Shown: piece by piece, positions 46,367 through 56,812 of the stretch | Layout: the number at the start of each line of letters is the position of its first letter | Position numbering within the stretch: position 1 is the stretch's first letter | Source of the DNA: Clostridia bacterium | Lineage (GTDB): Bacteria > Bacillota > Clostridia > TANB77 > CAG-465 | DNA length: 64,000 nucleotides | Reading direction: 5' to 3' | Assembly: GCA_017534305.1 (NCBI GenBank) | Contig: JAFWCU010000019.1 | Location: forward strand, 1-64,000 | Position numbers and translations under genes: made by a program | The notes under the pieces: generated by a model | Database searches by the model: none | What the model was told of the DNA's origin: nothing | What the model saw: the letters and a program-made list of their open reading frames with translations, nothing else

Positions 46367-46684
46367 ATGTCAAAAGAACAAACTAAAAAAATGAGAATAA
46401 GACTTAAAGCTTATGATCACGTTGTGCTTGAACAAGCAGCAACAAAAATTGTTGAAGTAGCTAGAAAAACTGGTTCTGAAGTTTCAGGTCCAATTCCACT
46501 ACCAACAGAAAAAGAAATCATTACAATTTTACGTTCTCCACACAAACATAAAGATTCAAGAGAACAATTTGAAATGAGAACTCACAAAAGAGTTATTGAT
46601 GTATTATCACCAAACCAAGCTACAGTTGATGCTCTAATGTCAATTGATATGCCAGCTGGTGTTGACATCGAAGTAAAATTATAA
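46367..46684 (+). CDS. rpsJ: 30S ribosomal protein S10
   Basis: A 105-residue protein; [15 protein letters not shown] and [11 protein letters not shown] are hallmark S10 segments. S10 binds the 30S head and, in NusG/NusE complexes, acts in transcription antitermination. The ATG follows AAAGGAG. First gene of the large ribosomal operon running to secY. Confidence 0.97.
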   Translation: MSKEQTKKMRIRLKAYDHVVLEQAATKIVEVARKTGSEVSGPIPLPTEKEIITILRSPHKHKDSREQFEMRTHKRVIDVLSPNQATVDALMSIDMPAGVDIEVKL

Positions 46685-46757
46685 TCTTCGAAAGTTTTGA
46701 TAGGTCATCCTAATATTAGGCAATGACATACCCTGATATCATAAACTTGGTTGAAGA
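46685..46757 (+). promoter_or_regulatory. Structured element between rpsJ and rplC
   Basis: The 103-base gap can close on itself: the outer strand TCTTCGAAAGTTTTGAT (46685-46701) pairs with bases 46738-46757, enclosing GTCAT/ATGAC around CCTA/TAGG. There is no T run. Other gaps in this operon are under 50 bases, so this one stands out as a possible regulatory or processing RNA. Confidence 0.45.
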
Positions 46758-46787
46758 CAAAAGTAAATTTAAAGGGAGGAAACAAAA

Positions 46788-47414
46788 ATGGTAAACGAAA
46801 TTTACGGAACAAAAATTGGTATGACTCAAATTTTTGATGAAAATGGAGTTGCTATACCAGTAACAGCAATCGAAGCTAAACCATTAACAGTAGTTGCTAA
46901 AAAAACTGCAGACAAAGATGGATACAATGCAATCGTTGTAAGCTTTGGTGATGTTAAGGAAAAAAATGTAAATAAACCTAGAAAAGGATTATTTGCTAAA
47001 GCTGGTGTTGAAGTACAAAGACACCTAAGAGAAATCAAAGTTGAAAATGTTGATGAATACGAAATTGGAAGCAAAATTACAGTTGAAGCTTTAAACGATA
47101 TTAAAGCTGTTGACGTACAAGCTACATCAAAAGGTAAAGGATTCCAAGGTGTTATCAAAAGACATGGACAACACAGAGGACCTATGGGACATGGTTCTAT
47201 GTATCACAGAAGACCAGGTTCAATGGGATCAACAACTACTCCAGGTAGAGTATTCAAAGGTAAAAAATTACCAGGACACATGGGAAGTAAAACTTCTACA
47301 GTATTAAACCTAGAAGTTGTTAAAGTAGATACTGACAAAAATGTTGTTTTAGTTAAAGGATCTGTTCCAGGAGCTAAAAAAGCAGTTGTTAGAGTAAGAA
47401 AAAGTGTTAAGTAG
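46788..47414 (+). CDS. rplC: 50S ribosomal protein L3
   Basis: A 208-residue early-assembly protein reaching the peptidyl-transferase centre. EIYGTKIGMTQIFDENG at the N terminus and KGKGFQGVIKRHG with GSMGSTTTPGRVFKGK are typical. The ribosome binding site is GGGAGG. rplD follows after 20 bases. Confidence 0.97.
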   Translation: MVNEIYGTKIGMTQIFDENGVAIPVTAIEAKPLTVVAKKTADKDGYNAIVVSFGDVKEKNVNKPRKGLFAKAGVEVQRHLREIKVENVDEYEIGSKITVEALNDIKAVDVQATSKGKGFQGVIKRHGQHRGPMGHGSMYHRRPGSMGSTTTPGRVFKGKKLPGHMGSKTSTVLNLEVVKVDTDKNVVLVKGSVPGAKKAVVRVRKSVK

Positions 47415-47434
47415 TAAGGAAGGAGGAGAAATAA

Positions 47435-48055
47435 ATGCTAAAAGTTGACGTTTTAAATATGAAAGGTAAAAAAGTAGAAGACTTAGAGTTAAACGAAAAC
47501 GTATTTGGTGTTGAGGTAAATGAAGTTGCTGTTCACACTGCACTTGTAAACTTCCAAGCTAACCAAAGACAAGGAACTCAATCTACTAAAACAAGATCAG
47601 AAGTTTCTGGTGGTGGAAGAAAACCATGGAAACAAAAAGGAACTGGTAGAGCAAGACAAGGATCTATAAGAGCTCCACAATGGATCAAAGGTGGTATCGC
47701 ATTAGGACCAAAACCAAGATCATATAGTTATTCAATTCCTAAAAAAGTAAAACAATTAGCTTTCAGATCTGTACTTACTTCTAAAGTACAAGATGGAAAA
47801 TTAGTTGTAGTAGATAAATTAGAACTTAAAGAAATCAAAACTAAAGAAATGGTTAACGTTCTAGGAAACTTAAAAGTTAACAACGCTTTAGTTATGTTAG
47901 ATGAAAAGAACCTAAATGTTCAAGCTTCAGCTAGAAACATTGAAGGTGTTAAAACTACATTAGTAAATACTATGAACATATATGATTTATTAAAATATGA
48001 TTCTCTAGTATTAACTAAAGACGCAGTTAAGAAATTAGAGGAGGTGTACGCATAA
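47435..48055 (+). CDS. rplD: 50S ribosomal protein L4
   Basis: A 206-residue protein of the exit tunnel. The extended loop is visible as GGRKPWKQKGTGRARQGS, followed by RSPQW-like RAPQWIKGG. In E. coli L4 represses the S10 operon; whether it binds the leader here is unknown. The stop overlaps the rplW start by one base. Confidence 0.96.
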   Translation: MLKVDVLNMKGKKVEDLELNENVFGVEVNEVAVHTALVNFQANQRQGTQSTKTRSEVSGGGRKPWKQKGTGRARQGSIRAPQWIKGGIALGPKPRSYSYSIPKKVKQLAFRSVLTSKVQDGKLVVVDKLELKEIKTKEMVNVLGNLKVNNALVMLDEKNLNVQASARNIEGVKTTLVNTMNIYDLLKYDSLVLTKDAVKKLEEVYA

Positions 48056-48417
48056 TGAGACACGCAGAAGACGTTATAATCAAACCTATAATGACTGAAA
48101 AAAGTTATAGTGAAATTGCTAACGGAAAATATACTTTTGAAGTTGCTATAAACTCTACAAAAGTTGAAATCAAAAACGCAGTTGAAGAACTATTCGGTGT
48201 TAAAGTTTTAAAAGTAAACACTTTAAGATACGATGGAAAAGCTAAAAGAATGGGAGTACACCAAGGTACAACTAAAGCTTGGAAAAAAGCTATAGTAAAT
48301 ATTGATACTAACCCAGCAGAAGTTAAATACACTGCAAAAGGTGGAAAAGACACTAAAGTTAATAAAAAATACAAAACTGAAATTGAAGAAATTAGTTCAG
48401 CATTTGGAAATAACTAG
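48055..48417 (+). CDS. rplW: 50S ribosomal protein L23
   Basis: A 120-residue tunnel-exit protein and docking site for trigger factor and SRP. VIIKPIMTEKSY begins the family signature; KKAIVNI follows. It is slightly longer than average because of an extended polar C-terminal tail after residue 100. The start overlaps the rplD stop, implying coupled translation, with GAGGAGGTG inside rplD. Confidence 0.95.
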   Translation: MRHAEDVIIKPIMTEKSYSEIANGKYTFEVAINSTKVEIKNAVEELFGVKVLKVNTLRYDGKAKRMGVHQGTTKAWKKAIVNIDTNPAEVKYTAKGGKDTKVNKKYKTEIEEISSAFGNN

Positions 48418-48430
48418 GAGGGAATAAAAA

Positions 48431-49258
48431 ATGGGAATAAAAACATTTAAACCTGTTACTCCATCATTAAGAAATACAACTACATTAACTAACGATGAGA
48501 TTACTAAAAATGCACCAGAAAAAAGTTTATTAACTGCTCTTAAAAAGAATGCAGGAAGAAACAATACTGGTAAAATTACAGTAAGACATCACGGTGGCGG
48601 AAACAGAAGAAAATATAGAGTAATCGATTTTAAAAGAAATAAAGTAGATATGGAAGCAACAGTTATAGGAATCGAATATGATCCAAATAGAACTGCTAAT
48701 ATCGCTTTAATCGAATACGAAGATGGTGAAAGAGCATACATCATTGCTCCACTAGGACTTACAGATGGTGATAAAGTTATATCTGCTCAAAAAGCTGATA
48801 TCAAACCAGGTAACTGTATGCCAATCGATAGTATCCCAGTTGGTACTATGATATACAATATTGAATTAAATAAAGGTAAAGGTGCACAACTAGTAAGAAG
48901 TGCTGGTATGTCAGCTCAACTTATGGCTAAAGAAGGAAAATATGCACATGTTAGAATGCCTTCAGGTGAAATGAGACTTATAAGCGTTGAATGTAGAGCT
49001 TGTATCGGTCAAGTTGGTAACCTAGAAAAAGAAAATGTTAAATTAGGTAAAGCCGGAAGAACTAGACATATGGGTGTTAGACCTACAGTTAGAGGTTCTG
49101 TTATGAACCCAGTAGATCACCCACATGGTGGTGGTGAAGGTAGAGCTCCAGTTGGACATACTGGACCAAGAACTCCTTGGGGTAAACCAGCTCACGGATA
49201 TAAAACAAGAAAAACTAACAATAGAACAGATAAATATATTGTTAAGAGAAGAAAATAA
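48431..49258 (+). CDS. rplB: 50S ribosomal protein L2
   Basis: A 275-residue protein needed for subunit joining and peptidyl-transferase structure. Seen are [16 protein letters not shown], the SH3-like middle, and the conserved [17 protein letters not shown] near residue 225, with the functional His. The ribosome binding site is GGAGGG. Confidence 0.97.
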   Translation: MGIKTFKPVTPSLRNTTTLTNDEITKNAPEKSLLTALKKNAGRNNTGKITVRHHGGGNRRKYRVIDFKRNKVDMEATVIGIEYDPNRTANIALIEYEDGERAYIIAPLGLTDGDKVISAQKADIKPGNCMPIDSIPVGTMIYNIELNKGKGAQLVRSAGMSAQLMAKEGKYAHVRMPSGEMRLISVECRACIGQVGNLEKENVKLGKAGRTRHMGVRPTVRGSVMNPVDHPHGGGEGRAPVGHTGPRTPWGKPAHGYKTRKTNNRTDKYIVKRRK

Positions 49259-49276
49259 TTTTTGGAGGTATAGAAG

Positions 49277-49555
49277 ATGTCAAGATCACTTAAAAAAGGA
49301 CCTTATGTTGATGCTAGATTACTAGCTAAGGTTGAAAAATTAAATGAAGAAGATAAAAAAGAAGCAATTAAGACTTGGTCAAGATCCTCTACTATTTATC
49401 CTCAAATGATAGGTCACACTATTGCAGTTCACGATGGAAGAAAACACGTTCCAGTATATGTAACTGAAGAAATGGTAGGACACAAGTTAGGAGAATTCGC
49501 TCCTACAAGATTATTCAGAGGACATGCAGGAGACAAAAAGTCTAAAGTTAAATAA
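49277..49555 (+). CDS. rpsS: 30S ribosomal protein S19
   Basis: A 92-residue 30S-head protein. [11 protein letters not shown] at the N terminus and [19 protein letters not shown] are conserved; it ends with [11 protein letters not shown]. The start follows TGGAGG. Confidence 0.97.
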   Translation: MSRSLKKGPYVDARLLAKVEKLNEEDKKEAIKTWSRSSTIYPQMIGHTIAVHDGRKHVPVYVTEEMVGHKLGEFAPTRLFRGHAGDKKSKVK

Positions 49556-49583
49556 GAAACTTAAATGAAGGAGGAGCCTTAAA

Positions 49584-49925
49584 ATGGAAGAAAAACAAGC
49601 AAGAGCTGAGTTACGCCATGCAAGAATAAGTGCTAGAAAAGTTAAAATAGTTATTGATACTATTAGAGGAAAAAATGCTAAAGAAGCAGTAGCAATCTTA
49701 AAATATACTAATAAAGCAGCTGCACCTGTAGTTGAAAAATTAGTTAAATCTGCAATGGCAAACGCAGTAAACAATCATCAAATGGATGAATCTAAATTAT
49801 ATATTTCTGAAATATATGCTAACCAAGGAACAACAATGAAGAGAATACAACCAAGAGCACAAGGTAGAGCAAATAGAATAAGAAAAAGAACTAGTCACAT
49901 TACTGTTGTGTTAAAAGAAGCATAG
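49584..49925 (+). CDS. rplV: 50S ribosomal protein L22
   Basis: A 113-residue protein whose long hairpin lines the exit tunnel, the site of macrolide-resistance changes. [18 protein letters not shown] [15 protein letters not shown] and the hairpin [16 protein letters not shown] are visible. The ribosome binding site is AAGGAGGAG. Confidence 0.96.
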   Translation: MEEKQARAELRHARISARKVKIVIDTIRGKNAKEAVAILKYTNKAAAPVVEKLVKSAMANAVNNHQMDESKLYISEIYANQGTTMKRIQPRAQGRANRIRKRTSHITVVLKEA

Positions 49926-49941
49926 AGGAGGTAAGTTTAAA

Positions 49942-50604
49942 ATGGGACAAAAAGTTAGTCCACACGGACTTAGAGTTGGAATTATAAAAAACTGGTCTTC
50001 AACATGGTATGCTAATAAACAAGAATATTCTAATAACCTAGTAGAAGATTACAACATTCGTACATATCTTAAAAACTTATTAAAACCTGCTGGAATCTAT
50101 AAAATAGAAATCTCTAGAAAAGGTGACAGAGTTTTAGTAGATATACATGCAGCTAAACCTGGTATGATTATCGGAAAAGGTGGAGCAGCAATAGAAGAAA
50201 TTAAAAATAAATTAAGCAAAAAAATCGGTAAAGAAATATCTTTAAATATTGTTGAAGTTAAAGGTAAAGACGTTAACCTTGCAGCTCAACTAGTTGCTGA
50301 AAACATTGCTCTACAACTTGAAAAGAGAATATCTTTCAGAAGAGCTATGAAACAAGCTATGAAAACAACTATGGAAGCTGGAGCACTAGGAATTAAAACT
50401 GCTGTATCTGGTAGATTAGGTGGAGCAGAAATTGCTAGAACTGAAACATATCACGAAGGTACAATTCCTCTTCAAACTTTAAGAGCAGATATAGATTATG
50501 GTTTTGCAGAAGCTAAAACTACATATGGTATTATCGGTGTTAAAGTTTGGATATATAAAGGAGAAGTACTTCCTACAAGAAAAACTGAAGAAGGAGGTAA
50601 CTAA
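49942..50604 (+). CDS. rpsC: 30S ribosomal protein S3
   Basis: A 220-residue protein at the mRNA entry. It starts [12 protein letters not shown], carries the KH loop [14 protein letters not shown] near residue 73, and [21 protein letters not shown] in the C-terminal domain. The ribosome binding site is GAGGAGG. Confidence 0.97.
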   Translation: MGQKVSPHGLRVGIIKNWSSTWYANKQEYSNNLVEDYNIRTYLKNLLKPAGIYKIEISRKGDRVLVDIHAAKPGMIIGKGGAAIEEIKNKLSKKIGKEISLNIVEVKGKDVNLAAQLVAENIALQLEKRISFRRAMKQAMKTTMEAGALGIKTAVSGRLGGAEIARTETYHEGTIPLQTLRADIDYGFAEAKTTYGIIGVKVWIYKGEVLPTRKTEEGGN

Positions 50605-50606
50605 TA

Positions 50607-51035
50607 ATGCTTACACCAAAAAGAACTAAATATAGAAAAGTACAAAAAGGTATCTTAAAAGGAAAAGCACAAAGAGGAACTCAAGTAACAGATGGAGAAT
50701 ACGGAATTCAAGCTTTAGAACCAGCATGGATCACAGCTAACCAAATCGAATCTGTCAGAGTTACTATCTCAAGATATACTAAAAAAGTTGGTAAATCTTG
50801 GATTAAAATATTCCCAGATAAACCTATTACTAAACACCCAGCAGAATCTCGTATGGGTTCAGGAAAAGGTAATCCAGAATATTTCGTAGCAGTAGTTAGA
50901 CCAGGAAGAATATTATTCGAAATCGCAGGTCTAGATGAAGCTACTTCTAAGGAAGTTTTAAATAAAGCTATTCACAAACTTCCAATTAGATGTAAAATAG
51001 TTAAAAGAGAAGATCAAGAAGGAGGAGTACAATAA
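50607..51035 (+). CDS. rplP: 50S ribosomal protein L16
   Basis: A 142-residue protein near the A-site tRNA elbow. [15 protein letters not shown] and [16 protein letters not shown] are diagnostic. It starts 2 bases after rpsC, and its stop overlaps the rpmC start. Confidence 0.97.
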   Translation: MLTPKRTKYRKVQKGILKGKAQRGTQVTDGEYGIQALEPAWITANQIESVRVTISRYTKKVGKSWIKIFPDKPITKHPAESRMGSGKGNPEYFVAVVRPGRILFEIAGLDEATSKEVLNKAIHKLPIRCKIVKREDQEGGVQ

Positions 51036-51235
51036 TGAAATCTAGTAAAATCAATGAATATAAAAATATGTCAGTTGAACAACTACAAAAAGAGTTAAAA
51101 GAACTTAAAAATGAACTTTTTAAATTAAGATTTCAAAACTCTCTAAACGGCCTTGATAACCCTAAAAAAATTACTCTAGTTAAAAAAGAAATTGCAAGAG
51201 TAAATACATTAATAACTGAGAAGGAAAATGATTAG
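51035..51235 (+). CDS. rpmC: 50S ribosomal protein L29
   Basis: A 66-residue two-helix protein near the tunnel exit. [21 protein letters not shown] is the family core, seen here over residues 12-31. It overlaps rplP by one base and has GAAGGAGGAG upstream. Confidence 0.95.
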   Translation: MKSSKINEYKNMSVEQLQKELKELKNELFKLRFQNSLNGLDNPKKITLVKKEIARVNTLITEKEND

Positions 51236-51255
51236 TGGTAAAGGAGGAAATGAAC

Positions 51256-51510
51256 GTGGAAAGAAATTTAAGAAAAACTAAAATCGGTAAAGTTGTAAGT
51301 AATAAAATGGATAAAACAATCGTTGTTGCAATCGACGACAAAGTTAAAGATCCACTTTATAACAAAATCAAAAACCATACTTTAAGAATTAAAGCTCATG
51401 ATGAAAACAATGAATGTTCAATCGGAGATATCGTTGAAGTAATGGAAACTAGACCACTAAGTAAAGATAAAAGATATAGACTTGTAAGAATTGTGGAAAA
51501 AGTTAAATAG
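51256..51510 (+). CDS. rpsQ: 30S ribosomal protein S17
   Basis: An 84-residue OB-fold protein. The GTG at 51256 is chosen: it lies 8 bases after AAAGGAGG and gives the normal length, [20 protein letters not shown]; the frame also opens at a GTG touching the rpmC stop and at ATG 51250, but both are badly placed. [14 protein letters not shown] near the end is conserved. Confidence 0.94.
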   Translation: MERNLRKTKIGKVVSNKMDKTIVVAIDDKVKDPLYNKIKNHTLRIKAHDENNECSIGDIVEVMETRPLSKDKRYRLVRIVEKVK

Positions 51511-51539
51511 TAAATTAATTTTGAGAGGAGGACTAATCC

Positions 51540-51908
51540 ATGATACAACAACAAACATTATTAAAAGTTGCAGATAACACTGGAGCTAAAGAATTAATGT
51601 GTATTAGAGTTCTTGGTGGTTCTTACAGAAAATGGGGTAACATCGGAGACGTTATCGTTGCTTCTGTTAAGAAAGCAGCACCTAACTCTGCAGTTAAAAA
51701 AGGCGATGTTGTTAAAGCTGTAATTGTTAGAAGTAAAAGAGGTCTTAGACGTGAAGACGGTTCATATATTAGATTTGATGAAAACGCAGCAGTTTTAATC
51801 AAAGATGATAAAACACCAAGAGGAACACGTATTTTTGGACCTGTAGCAAGAGAACTAAGAGATCAAGAGTACATGAAAATCTTATCTCTAGCACCTGAAG
51901 TTCTTTAA
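51540..51908 (+). CDS. rplN: 50S ribosomal protein L14
   Basis: A 122-residue beta-barrel protein at the subunit interface. [18 protein letters not shown] and the conserved [13 protein letters not shown] are present. The ribosome binding site is GAGAGGAGG. Confidence 0.97.
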   Translation: MIQQQTLLKVADNTGAKELMCIRVLGGSYRKWGNIGDVIVASVKKAAPNSAVKKGDVVKAVIVRSKRGLRREDGSYIRFDENAAVLIKDDKTPRGTRIFGPVARELRDQEYMKILSLAPEVL

Positions 51909-51928
51909 TATACGGAGGTGAAATTAAA

Positions 51929-52249
51929 GTGTTAACAAAAATGAAATTAAAAAAAGGTGATACTGTAATTGTAAATACAGGCGCTGAAAAAGGTAAAAAA
52001 GGAACTATACTAGATATTGATAGAAAAACTGGTAAAGTAACCGTTAAAGATATAAATGTTAGAACAAAACATGTTAAAGCTAGAAAACAAGGTCAAGAAT
52101 CTGGAATCATCAAAGTTGAAGGACCAATCTATGCATCAAAAGTAAGCTATTTCTGCGACAAATGTGGAAAAGGTGTAAGACTTGGTGTTAAAGTAAACGA
52201 AGATGGTACTAAATCAAGATATTGTAAAAGCTGTAACGAAATGAAGTAA
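51929..52249 (+). CDS. rplX: 50S ribosomal protein L24
   Basis: A 106-residue assembly initiator with a KOW motif (KGDTVIVNTGAEKGKKG). The GTG start lies 8 bases after GGAGGTG; the in-frame ATG four codons later is too far. The C terminus carries CDKCGKG and CKSCNE, so a zinc-binding form is possible. Confidence 0.95.
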   Translation: MLTKMKLKKGDTVIVNTGAEKGKKGTILDIDRKTGKVTVKDINVRTKHVKARKQGQESGIIKVEGPIYASKVSYFCDKCGKGVRLGVKVNEDGTKSRYCKSCNEMK

Positions 52250-52268
52250 TAAGGAGGGAAAAAGTTAA

Positions 52269-52808
52269 ATGAACCTTAAAGAAACATATAAAGCTGAAGT
52301 TGTACCTGCTATGATGAAAAAATTCGGATACAAATCAATTATGCAAGTACCAAAGCTAGATAAAATAGTTATAAACATGGGTGTTTCAGAAGTTAAAGAT
52401 AACTCTAAAGCATTAGACGTTGCTATGGGTGAACTTGAAATAATCGCTGGACAAAAACCTGTTGTTACTAAAGCTAAAAAATCTATAGCTGCTTTCAAAT
52501 TAAGAGAAGGTATGAATATAGGATGCAAAGTAACACTTAGAGGAACAAAAATGTACGATTTTGCTACAAAATTCTTTAACGTAGCACTTCCACGTGTAAG
52601 AGATTTTAAAGGTGTAAACCCTAACTCTTTTGATGGAAAAGGAAACTATAACATGGGAGTAAAAGAACAAATTATTTTCCCTGAAATAGAATATGATAAA
52701 ATTGATAAAGTAAGAGGAATGGATATCGTATTTGTTACAACTGCAAATACTGATGAAGAAGCTTACGAATTATTAAAACTTCTAGGCTTACCATTCGCTG
52801 AAAAGTAA
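52269..52808 (+). CDS. rplE: 50S ribosomal protein L5
   Basis: A 179-residue binder of 5S rRNA and the P-site tRNA region. [29 protein letters not shown] and [17 protein letters not shown] are typical. It precedes rpsN, as usual. Confidence 0.97.
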   Translation: MNLKETYKAEVVPAMMKKFGYKSIMQVPKLDKIVINMGVSEVKDNSKALDVAMGELEIIAGQKPVVTKAKKSIAAFKLREGMNIGCKVTLRGTKMYDFATKFFNVALPRVRDFKGVNPNSFDGKGNYNMGVKEQIIFPEIEYDKIDKVRGMDIVFVTTANTDEEAYELLKLLGLPFAEK

Positions 52809-52821
52809 GGGAGGACTTGAG

Positions 52822-53007
52822 ATGGCAAAGAAATCTATGATAGCTAAACAACAAAGAGAACCTAAGTTTAGCACAAGATATTATAACAGATGTAAAATAT
52901 GTGGAAGACCACACTCTTACATGAGAAAATATGGAATATGCCGTTTATGCTTTAGAAAATTAGCATATCAAGGAGATATACCAGGTGTTAAAAAAGCAAG
53001 CTGGTAG
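52822..53007 (+). CDS. rpsN: 30S ribosomal protein S14, zinc type
   Basis: A 61-residue S14 of the short, zinc-binding form: C24, C27, C40 and C43 (CKIC and CRLC). The longer zinc-independent paralogue used under zinc limitation is not in this window. The ribosome binding site is GGGAGG. Confidence 0.97.
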   Translation: MAKKSMIAKQQREPKFSTRYYNRCKICGRPHSYMRKYGICRLCFRKLAYQGDIPGVKKASW

Positions 53008-53026
53008 AAAAGGAGGAATAAAGGCA

Positions 53027-53419
53027 ATGAATACAACAGATCCAATTGCAGACATGTTAACTAGAATAAGAAATGCTAACGCACAAAGACATGCAACAGT
53101 TGACGTTCCTTATTCTAAAGAAAAGGAAGCAATAGCTAATATTTTAGTTGCTGAAGGTTTTGTTGAGACTGCAGATATAATCGAAGACAATCACAAAACA
53201 ATCAGAATAACATTAAAATATAAAGATAATGTTAAAGTTTTACAAGGTTTAAAAAGAATAAGTAAACCTGGTTTAAGAATATATGCAAGTGTAGAAGATC
53301 TACCTAGAGTATTAAATGGTTTAGGTATTGCAATCATTTCTACATCAAAAGGAATTATGACAGACAAAGCTGCAAGAAACGCTAACGTTGGTGGCGAAGT
53401 TATAGCATATGTTTGGTAA
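53027..53419 (+). CDS. rpsH: 30S ribosomal protein S8
   Basis: A 130-residue 16S-binding protein. ATG 53027 gives the family start [17 protein letters not shown] after AAAGGAGG; an upstream in-frame start at 52985 lies inside rpsN. The C-terminal [22 protein letters not shown] is standard. In E. coli S8 represses the spc genes. Confidence 0.96.
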   Translation: MNTTDPIADMLTRIRNANAQRHATVDVPYSKEKEAIANILVAEGFVETADIIEDNHKTIRITLKYKDNVKVLQGLKRISKPGLRIYASVEDLPRVLNGLGIAIISTSKGIMTDKAARNANVGGEVIAYVW

Positions 53420-53444
53420 TAAGAAATAAAGGAGGGTATACCAA

Positions 53445-53981
53445 ATGTCAAGAATAGGTAAAAATCCTATCACAATACCAGCTGGTGTTGAAGTTAAAGT
53501 TGAAGGACATACAGTTACAGTTAAAGGACCTAAAGGTACATTAACACAAGAATTCTTACCTTATGTTAATATTGCCGTTGAAGGAACTGAAATCAATGTT
53601 ACAATAGACAATGAAGCTCACGGAAATATTCATGGTCTAACTAGAACATTAATTAACAACATGGTAATTGGTGTTACTAACGGATTCGAAAAAACACTAG
53701 AAGTAAATGGTGTAGGATATAGAGCACAAAAACAAGGTAACAAATTAGTACTTACTGTAGGTTTCTCTCATCCAGTAGAAATTGCTGAAATTGAAGGAAT
53801 CACTATAGATGTACCAAATCCAAATACAATAGTAGTAAAAGGAATTGACAAACAATTAGTTGGTCAAGTTGCTGCTAATATTAGAGAAAAGAAACTACCT
53901 GAACCATATAAAGGTAAAGGAATTAAATATGCTGGCGAAAGAATAATTAGAAAAGAAGGAAAAGCTGGCGGTAAAAAATAA
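53445..53981 (+). CDS. rplF: 50S ribosomal protein L6
   Basis: A 178-residue two-domain protein near the factor-binding site. [16 protein letters not shown] begins it; [12 protein letters not shown] and [17 protein letters not shown] are conserved. The ribosome binding site is GGAGGG. Confidence 0.97.
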   Translation: MSRIGKNPITIPAGVEVKVEGHTVTVKGPKGTLTQEFLPYVNIAVEGTEINVTIDNEAHGNIHGLTRTLINNMVIGVTNGFEKTLEVNGVGYRAQKQGNKLVLTVGFSHPVEIAEIEGITIDVPNPNTIVVKGIDKQLVGQVAANIREKKLPEPYKGKGIKYAGERIIRKEGKAGGKK

Positions 53982-54009
53982 TCTTAGAAGTTAAGGAGGG
54001 AGTCTTAAG

Positions 54010-54369
54010 ATGATAAATAAGACAGATAGAAAAGCTACTAGAGCTATTAGACAAAAAAGAGTTAGAACTAAAGTTCAAGGTACTTCTATGAGACCAAGAC
54101 TATGTGTATTTAAATCAAATGAAAATATTTATGCACAAGTTATTGATGACGAAAAACAAGTAACTTTAGTTAGCGCATCAACTCTAGATAAAGAAGTTAA
54201 AACTAAAGCATCTAATGTTGAAGCAGCTACTGAAGTTGGTAAATTAGTCGCTGAACGTGCTAAAAAAGCTAAAATAAACACTGTAGTCTTTGATAGAAAT
54301 GGTTACTTATACCATGGAAAAGTTAAAGCATTAGCAGAAGCAGCTAGAGAAGCTGGATTAGAATTCTAA
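54010..54369 (+). CDS. rplR: 50S ribosomal protein L18
   Basis: A 119-residue 5S rRNA-binding protein. [21 protein letters not shown] and the later [21 protein letters not shown] are typical. Its stop overlaps an in-frame ATG of the next gene, but the true rpsE start is further on. Confidence 0.97.
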   Translation: MINKTDRKATRAIRQKRVRTKVQGTSMRPRLCVFKSNENIYAQVIDDEKQVTLVSASTLDKEVKTKASNVEAATEVGKLVAERAKKAKINTVVFDRNGYLYHGKVKALAEAAREAGLEF

Positions 54370-54386
54370 TGAAAGGAGAAACTAAA

Positions 54387-54878
54387 ATGGCAGAAACTAA
54401 AACTGAATTAAAAGAAAAAGTTGTTAATGTAAGTAGAGTTGCTAAAGTTGTTAAAGGTGGTAGAACTTTTAGATTTAGTGTTATGGTTGTTGTTGGTGAC
54501 GAAAATGGTCACATCGGCGTAGGTACAGGTAAATCTTCAGAAGTTCCAGAAGCTATCAAAAAAGCAACTGACGATGCTAAGAAAAACTTAGTTGAAGTAT
54601 CACTTGTAAATGGTACTTTACCTCATGAATATACAACAAACTTTGGTTCATCTAAAGTTATATTAAAACCAGCAGTTGAAGGTACTGGAATTATCGCCGG
54701 TGGTGCGGTTAGACCAGTTCTAGAACTTGCAGGGGTTAAAAACGTAACAGCTAAAACTCTTGGTTCTCGTAACAGCAGAAACATTGTATATGCTACAGTT
54801 AAAGCATTACAATCTATGAGAACACCAGAAGAAGTTGCAAAACTTAGAGGAAAAACAGTAGAAGAAATACTAAAATAA
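54387..54878 (+). CDS. rpsE: 30S ribosomal protein S5
   Basis: A 163-residue protein involved in decoding accuracy and mRNA unwinding. [20 protein letters not shown] and [16 protein letters not shown] are characteristic. ATG 54387 follows AAAGGAGAAAC; the earlier ATG at 54369 overlaps the rplR stop and precedes the ribosome binding site. rpmD, usually next, is absent; 45 bases later rplO begins. Confidence 0.95.
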   Translation: MAETKTELKEKVVNVSRVAKVVKGGRTFRFSVMVVVGDENGHIGVGTGKSSEVPEAIKKATDDAKKNLVEVSLVNGTLPHEYTTNFGSSKVILKPAVEGTGIIAGGAVRPVLELAGVKNVTAKTLGSRNSRNIVYATVKALQSMRTPEEVAKLRGKTVEEILK

Positions 54879-54923
54879 TGATATAATGATTACTAGTAAT
54901 TGATAAGAGAGGAGGAAGCTTGA

Positions 54924-55364
54924 ATGAAGATACACGAATTAGCCCCAGCATACGGTGCTACAACTACCTCTAAAAGAGTAGGAAGAGGTATTGGAAGTGG
55001 TCTTGGAAAAACAGCTGGAAAAGGACACAAAGGTCAAAAAGCTAGAACAGGCGGAAAAATTAGAAGAGGATTTGAAGGTGGACAAACACCTTTATATAGA
55101 AGATTACCTAAAAGAGGATTTAAAAATCACTTTGCTAAAGAATACGCTGTTGTTAACTTAAGTGATTTAGAAAAATTTGAAAATGGAACTACAGTTAACG
55201 CTGAATTATTACTTTCTGAAGGAATAATTAGAAAAGAATTAGATGGCGTTAAAGTATTAGGTAATGGAACATTAACTAAAAAATTAACTGTTGTAGCTGC
55301 AAAATTCTCAAAAACTGCTGAAGAAAAAATACAAGCTGCAGGTGGAAAGACTGAGGTGATGTAG
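54924..55364 (+). CDS. rplO: 50S ribosomal protein L15
   Basis: A 146-residue assembly protein with the Gly/Lys-rich N-terminal extension ([20 protein letters not shown]) and [11 protein letters not shown]. The ribosome binding site is GAGGAGG. secY follows after one base. Confidence 0.97.
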   Translation: MKIHELAPAYGATTTSKRVGRGIGSGLGKTAGKGHKGQKARTGGKIRRGFEGGQTPLYRRLPKRGFKNHFAKEYAVVNLSDLEKFENGTTVNAELLLSEGIIRKELDGVKVLGNGTLTKKLTVVAAKFSKTAEEKIQAAGGKTEVM

Positions 55365-55365
55365 T

Positions 55366-56679
55366 ATGTTAGAAAGCATCAAACAAATATTCTCAGTTAA
55401 AGATATTAGAAAGAAACTTTTATTTACTTTCGCAATATTATTAATATTTAGAATAGGTACATTTATTACAATACCTGGTCTAGATAAAATTACAATAAAT
55501 CAACAATTAGGTGCAGGATCAAATGGTCTAACTGCAATGATCAACTTAATTTCAGGTGGAGCATTTAGCAGATTATCTATATTCTCAATGACTATAGGAC
55601 CATACATCACAGCATCTATCGTATTAAACTTATTACAATTTGTAATACCAAGTCTTGAAAGACTAGCTAAAGAAGGAGAAACTGGAAGAAAGAAATTAGG
55701 AAAGTATACTAAATATTTAACAATTGCTTTTGCACTTATTGAAGGTTTAGGATTATACTTTACATATAGAGCTTACTTACTAGCTCCATTAACATATGGT
55801 GCAGGAAAAGTTCTAGGATTATTCTTATTCCTTGTATCTTTAATGGCTGGTACTTCACTTCTAACATGGCTTGGAGATAAAATAACTGAATATGGAATCG
55901 GAAACGGTATATCAATGATCGTATTCTTTGGTATCGTTGCTGGACTTCCAACTACTATTAGAGCATTCTGGAATCTTGGAGGAGCTGGATTTACAGGAAT
56001 CCTTGTATTCGCACTTTTAATGGTAGGATTAATCGCAGTAATTACAGGAGTTGTATTTGTTCAAAAAGCTGAACGTAGAATTCCAGTAAACTATGCAAAA
56101 AGAGTTGTAGGTAGAAAAATGTATGGTGGACAAAGTACACACATTCCTATCAAACTAGCTATGGCAGGAGTTATGCCACTTATATTTGCAATGTCATTTA
56201 TGTCATTCCCAAGTATAATAATTAGTTTAGTTACAGATACTACACAATTATCTGGATTCTGGGGTGGAGTATACAAACTATTTACAGCATCTCAAGGTAG
56301 CCATTGGGGTTACTTACTTGGATATGCAGTTATCTACATGGCATTAATTATTGTATTTACATTTGTTTATACAATGTTCATTATTAATCCAGTAGAAATT
56401 GCTAACAATTTAAAGAAAAATGGTGGATTTATACCAGGTATTAGAGCTGGTAAAAATACATCAGACTATATAAATAACGTTCTAATTAAAATTACAGCTG
56501 CAGGTTCAATATTCTTAGCTGCAATTGCAATTTTACCAATAATTTTACAAGCTTTCACAAGCCAATCTGTTTCATTTAGTGGAAACTCAATACTTATCTT
56601 AGTAAGTGTTGGACTAGAAGTACTAAATACAATAGAAGCGCAAATGGTAAGCAGAAATTATTCAGGATTCTTAGGATAA
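55366..56679 (+). CDS. secY: Protein translocase subunit SecY
   Basis: The 437-residue channel of the Sec translocase, with ten predicted membrane helices. RIGTFITIPGLD in the first part, the plug-region LISGGAFSRLSIFSMTIGPYITAS (longer stretch around residues 63-86), and the cytosolic loop with RRIPVNYAKR are family marks. It starts 1 base after rplO. adk, map and the alpha-operon genes that often follow are missing; a terminator and helD come next. Confidence 0.97.
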   Translation: MLESIKQIFSVKDIRKKLLFTFAILLIFRIGTFITIPGLDKITINQQLGAGSNGLTAMINLISGGAFSRLSIFSMTIGPYITASIVLNLLQFVIPSLERLAKEGETGRKKLGKYTKYLTIAFALIEGLGLYFTYRAYLLAPLTYGAGKVLGLFLFLVSLMAGTSLLTWLGDKITEYGIGNGISMIVFFGIVAGLPTTIRAFWNLGGAGFTGILVFALLMVGLIAVITGVVFVQKAERRIPVNYAKRVVGRKMYGGQSTHIPIKLAMAGVMPLIFAMSFMSFPSIIISLVTDTTQLSGFWGGVYKLFTASQGSHWGYLLGYAVIYMALIIVFTFVYTMFIINPVEIANNLKKNGGFIPGIRAGKNTSDYINNVLIKITAAGSIFLAAIAILPIILQAFTSQSVSFSGNSILILVSVGLEVLNTIEAQMVSRNYSGFLG

Positions 56680-56692
56680 TAATGTATAAAAA

Positions 56693-56723
56693 GGGTGATA
56701 CTATTTTGTATCATCTTTTTTTG
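56693..56723 (+). terminator. Terminator of the S10-spc-secY operon
   Basis: An 8-bp stem GGTGATAC/GTATCATC (one G-T pair) is followed by a T run. Confidence 0.85.
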
Positions 56724-56749
56724 CTTTTTAAAAATAGCTAAAATCGCTC

Positions 56750-56778
56750 TTGCATTTTACATAAATATATGTTAAAAT
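56750..56778 (+). promoter_or_regulatory. Promoter of helD
   Basis: TTGCAT and TAAAAT are 17 bases apart. Confidence 0.6.
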
Positions 56779-56812
56779 GTGAAAGCGTTTTTGAATATAA
56801 AAGGAGGGTATC

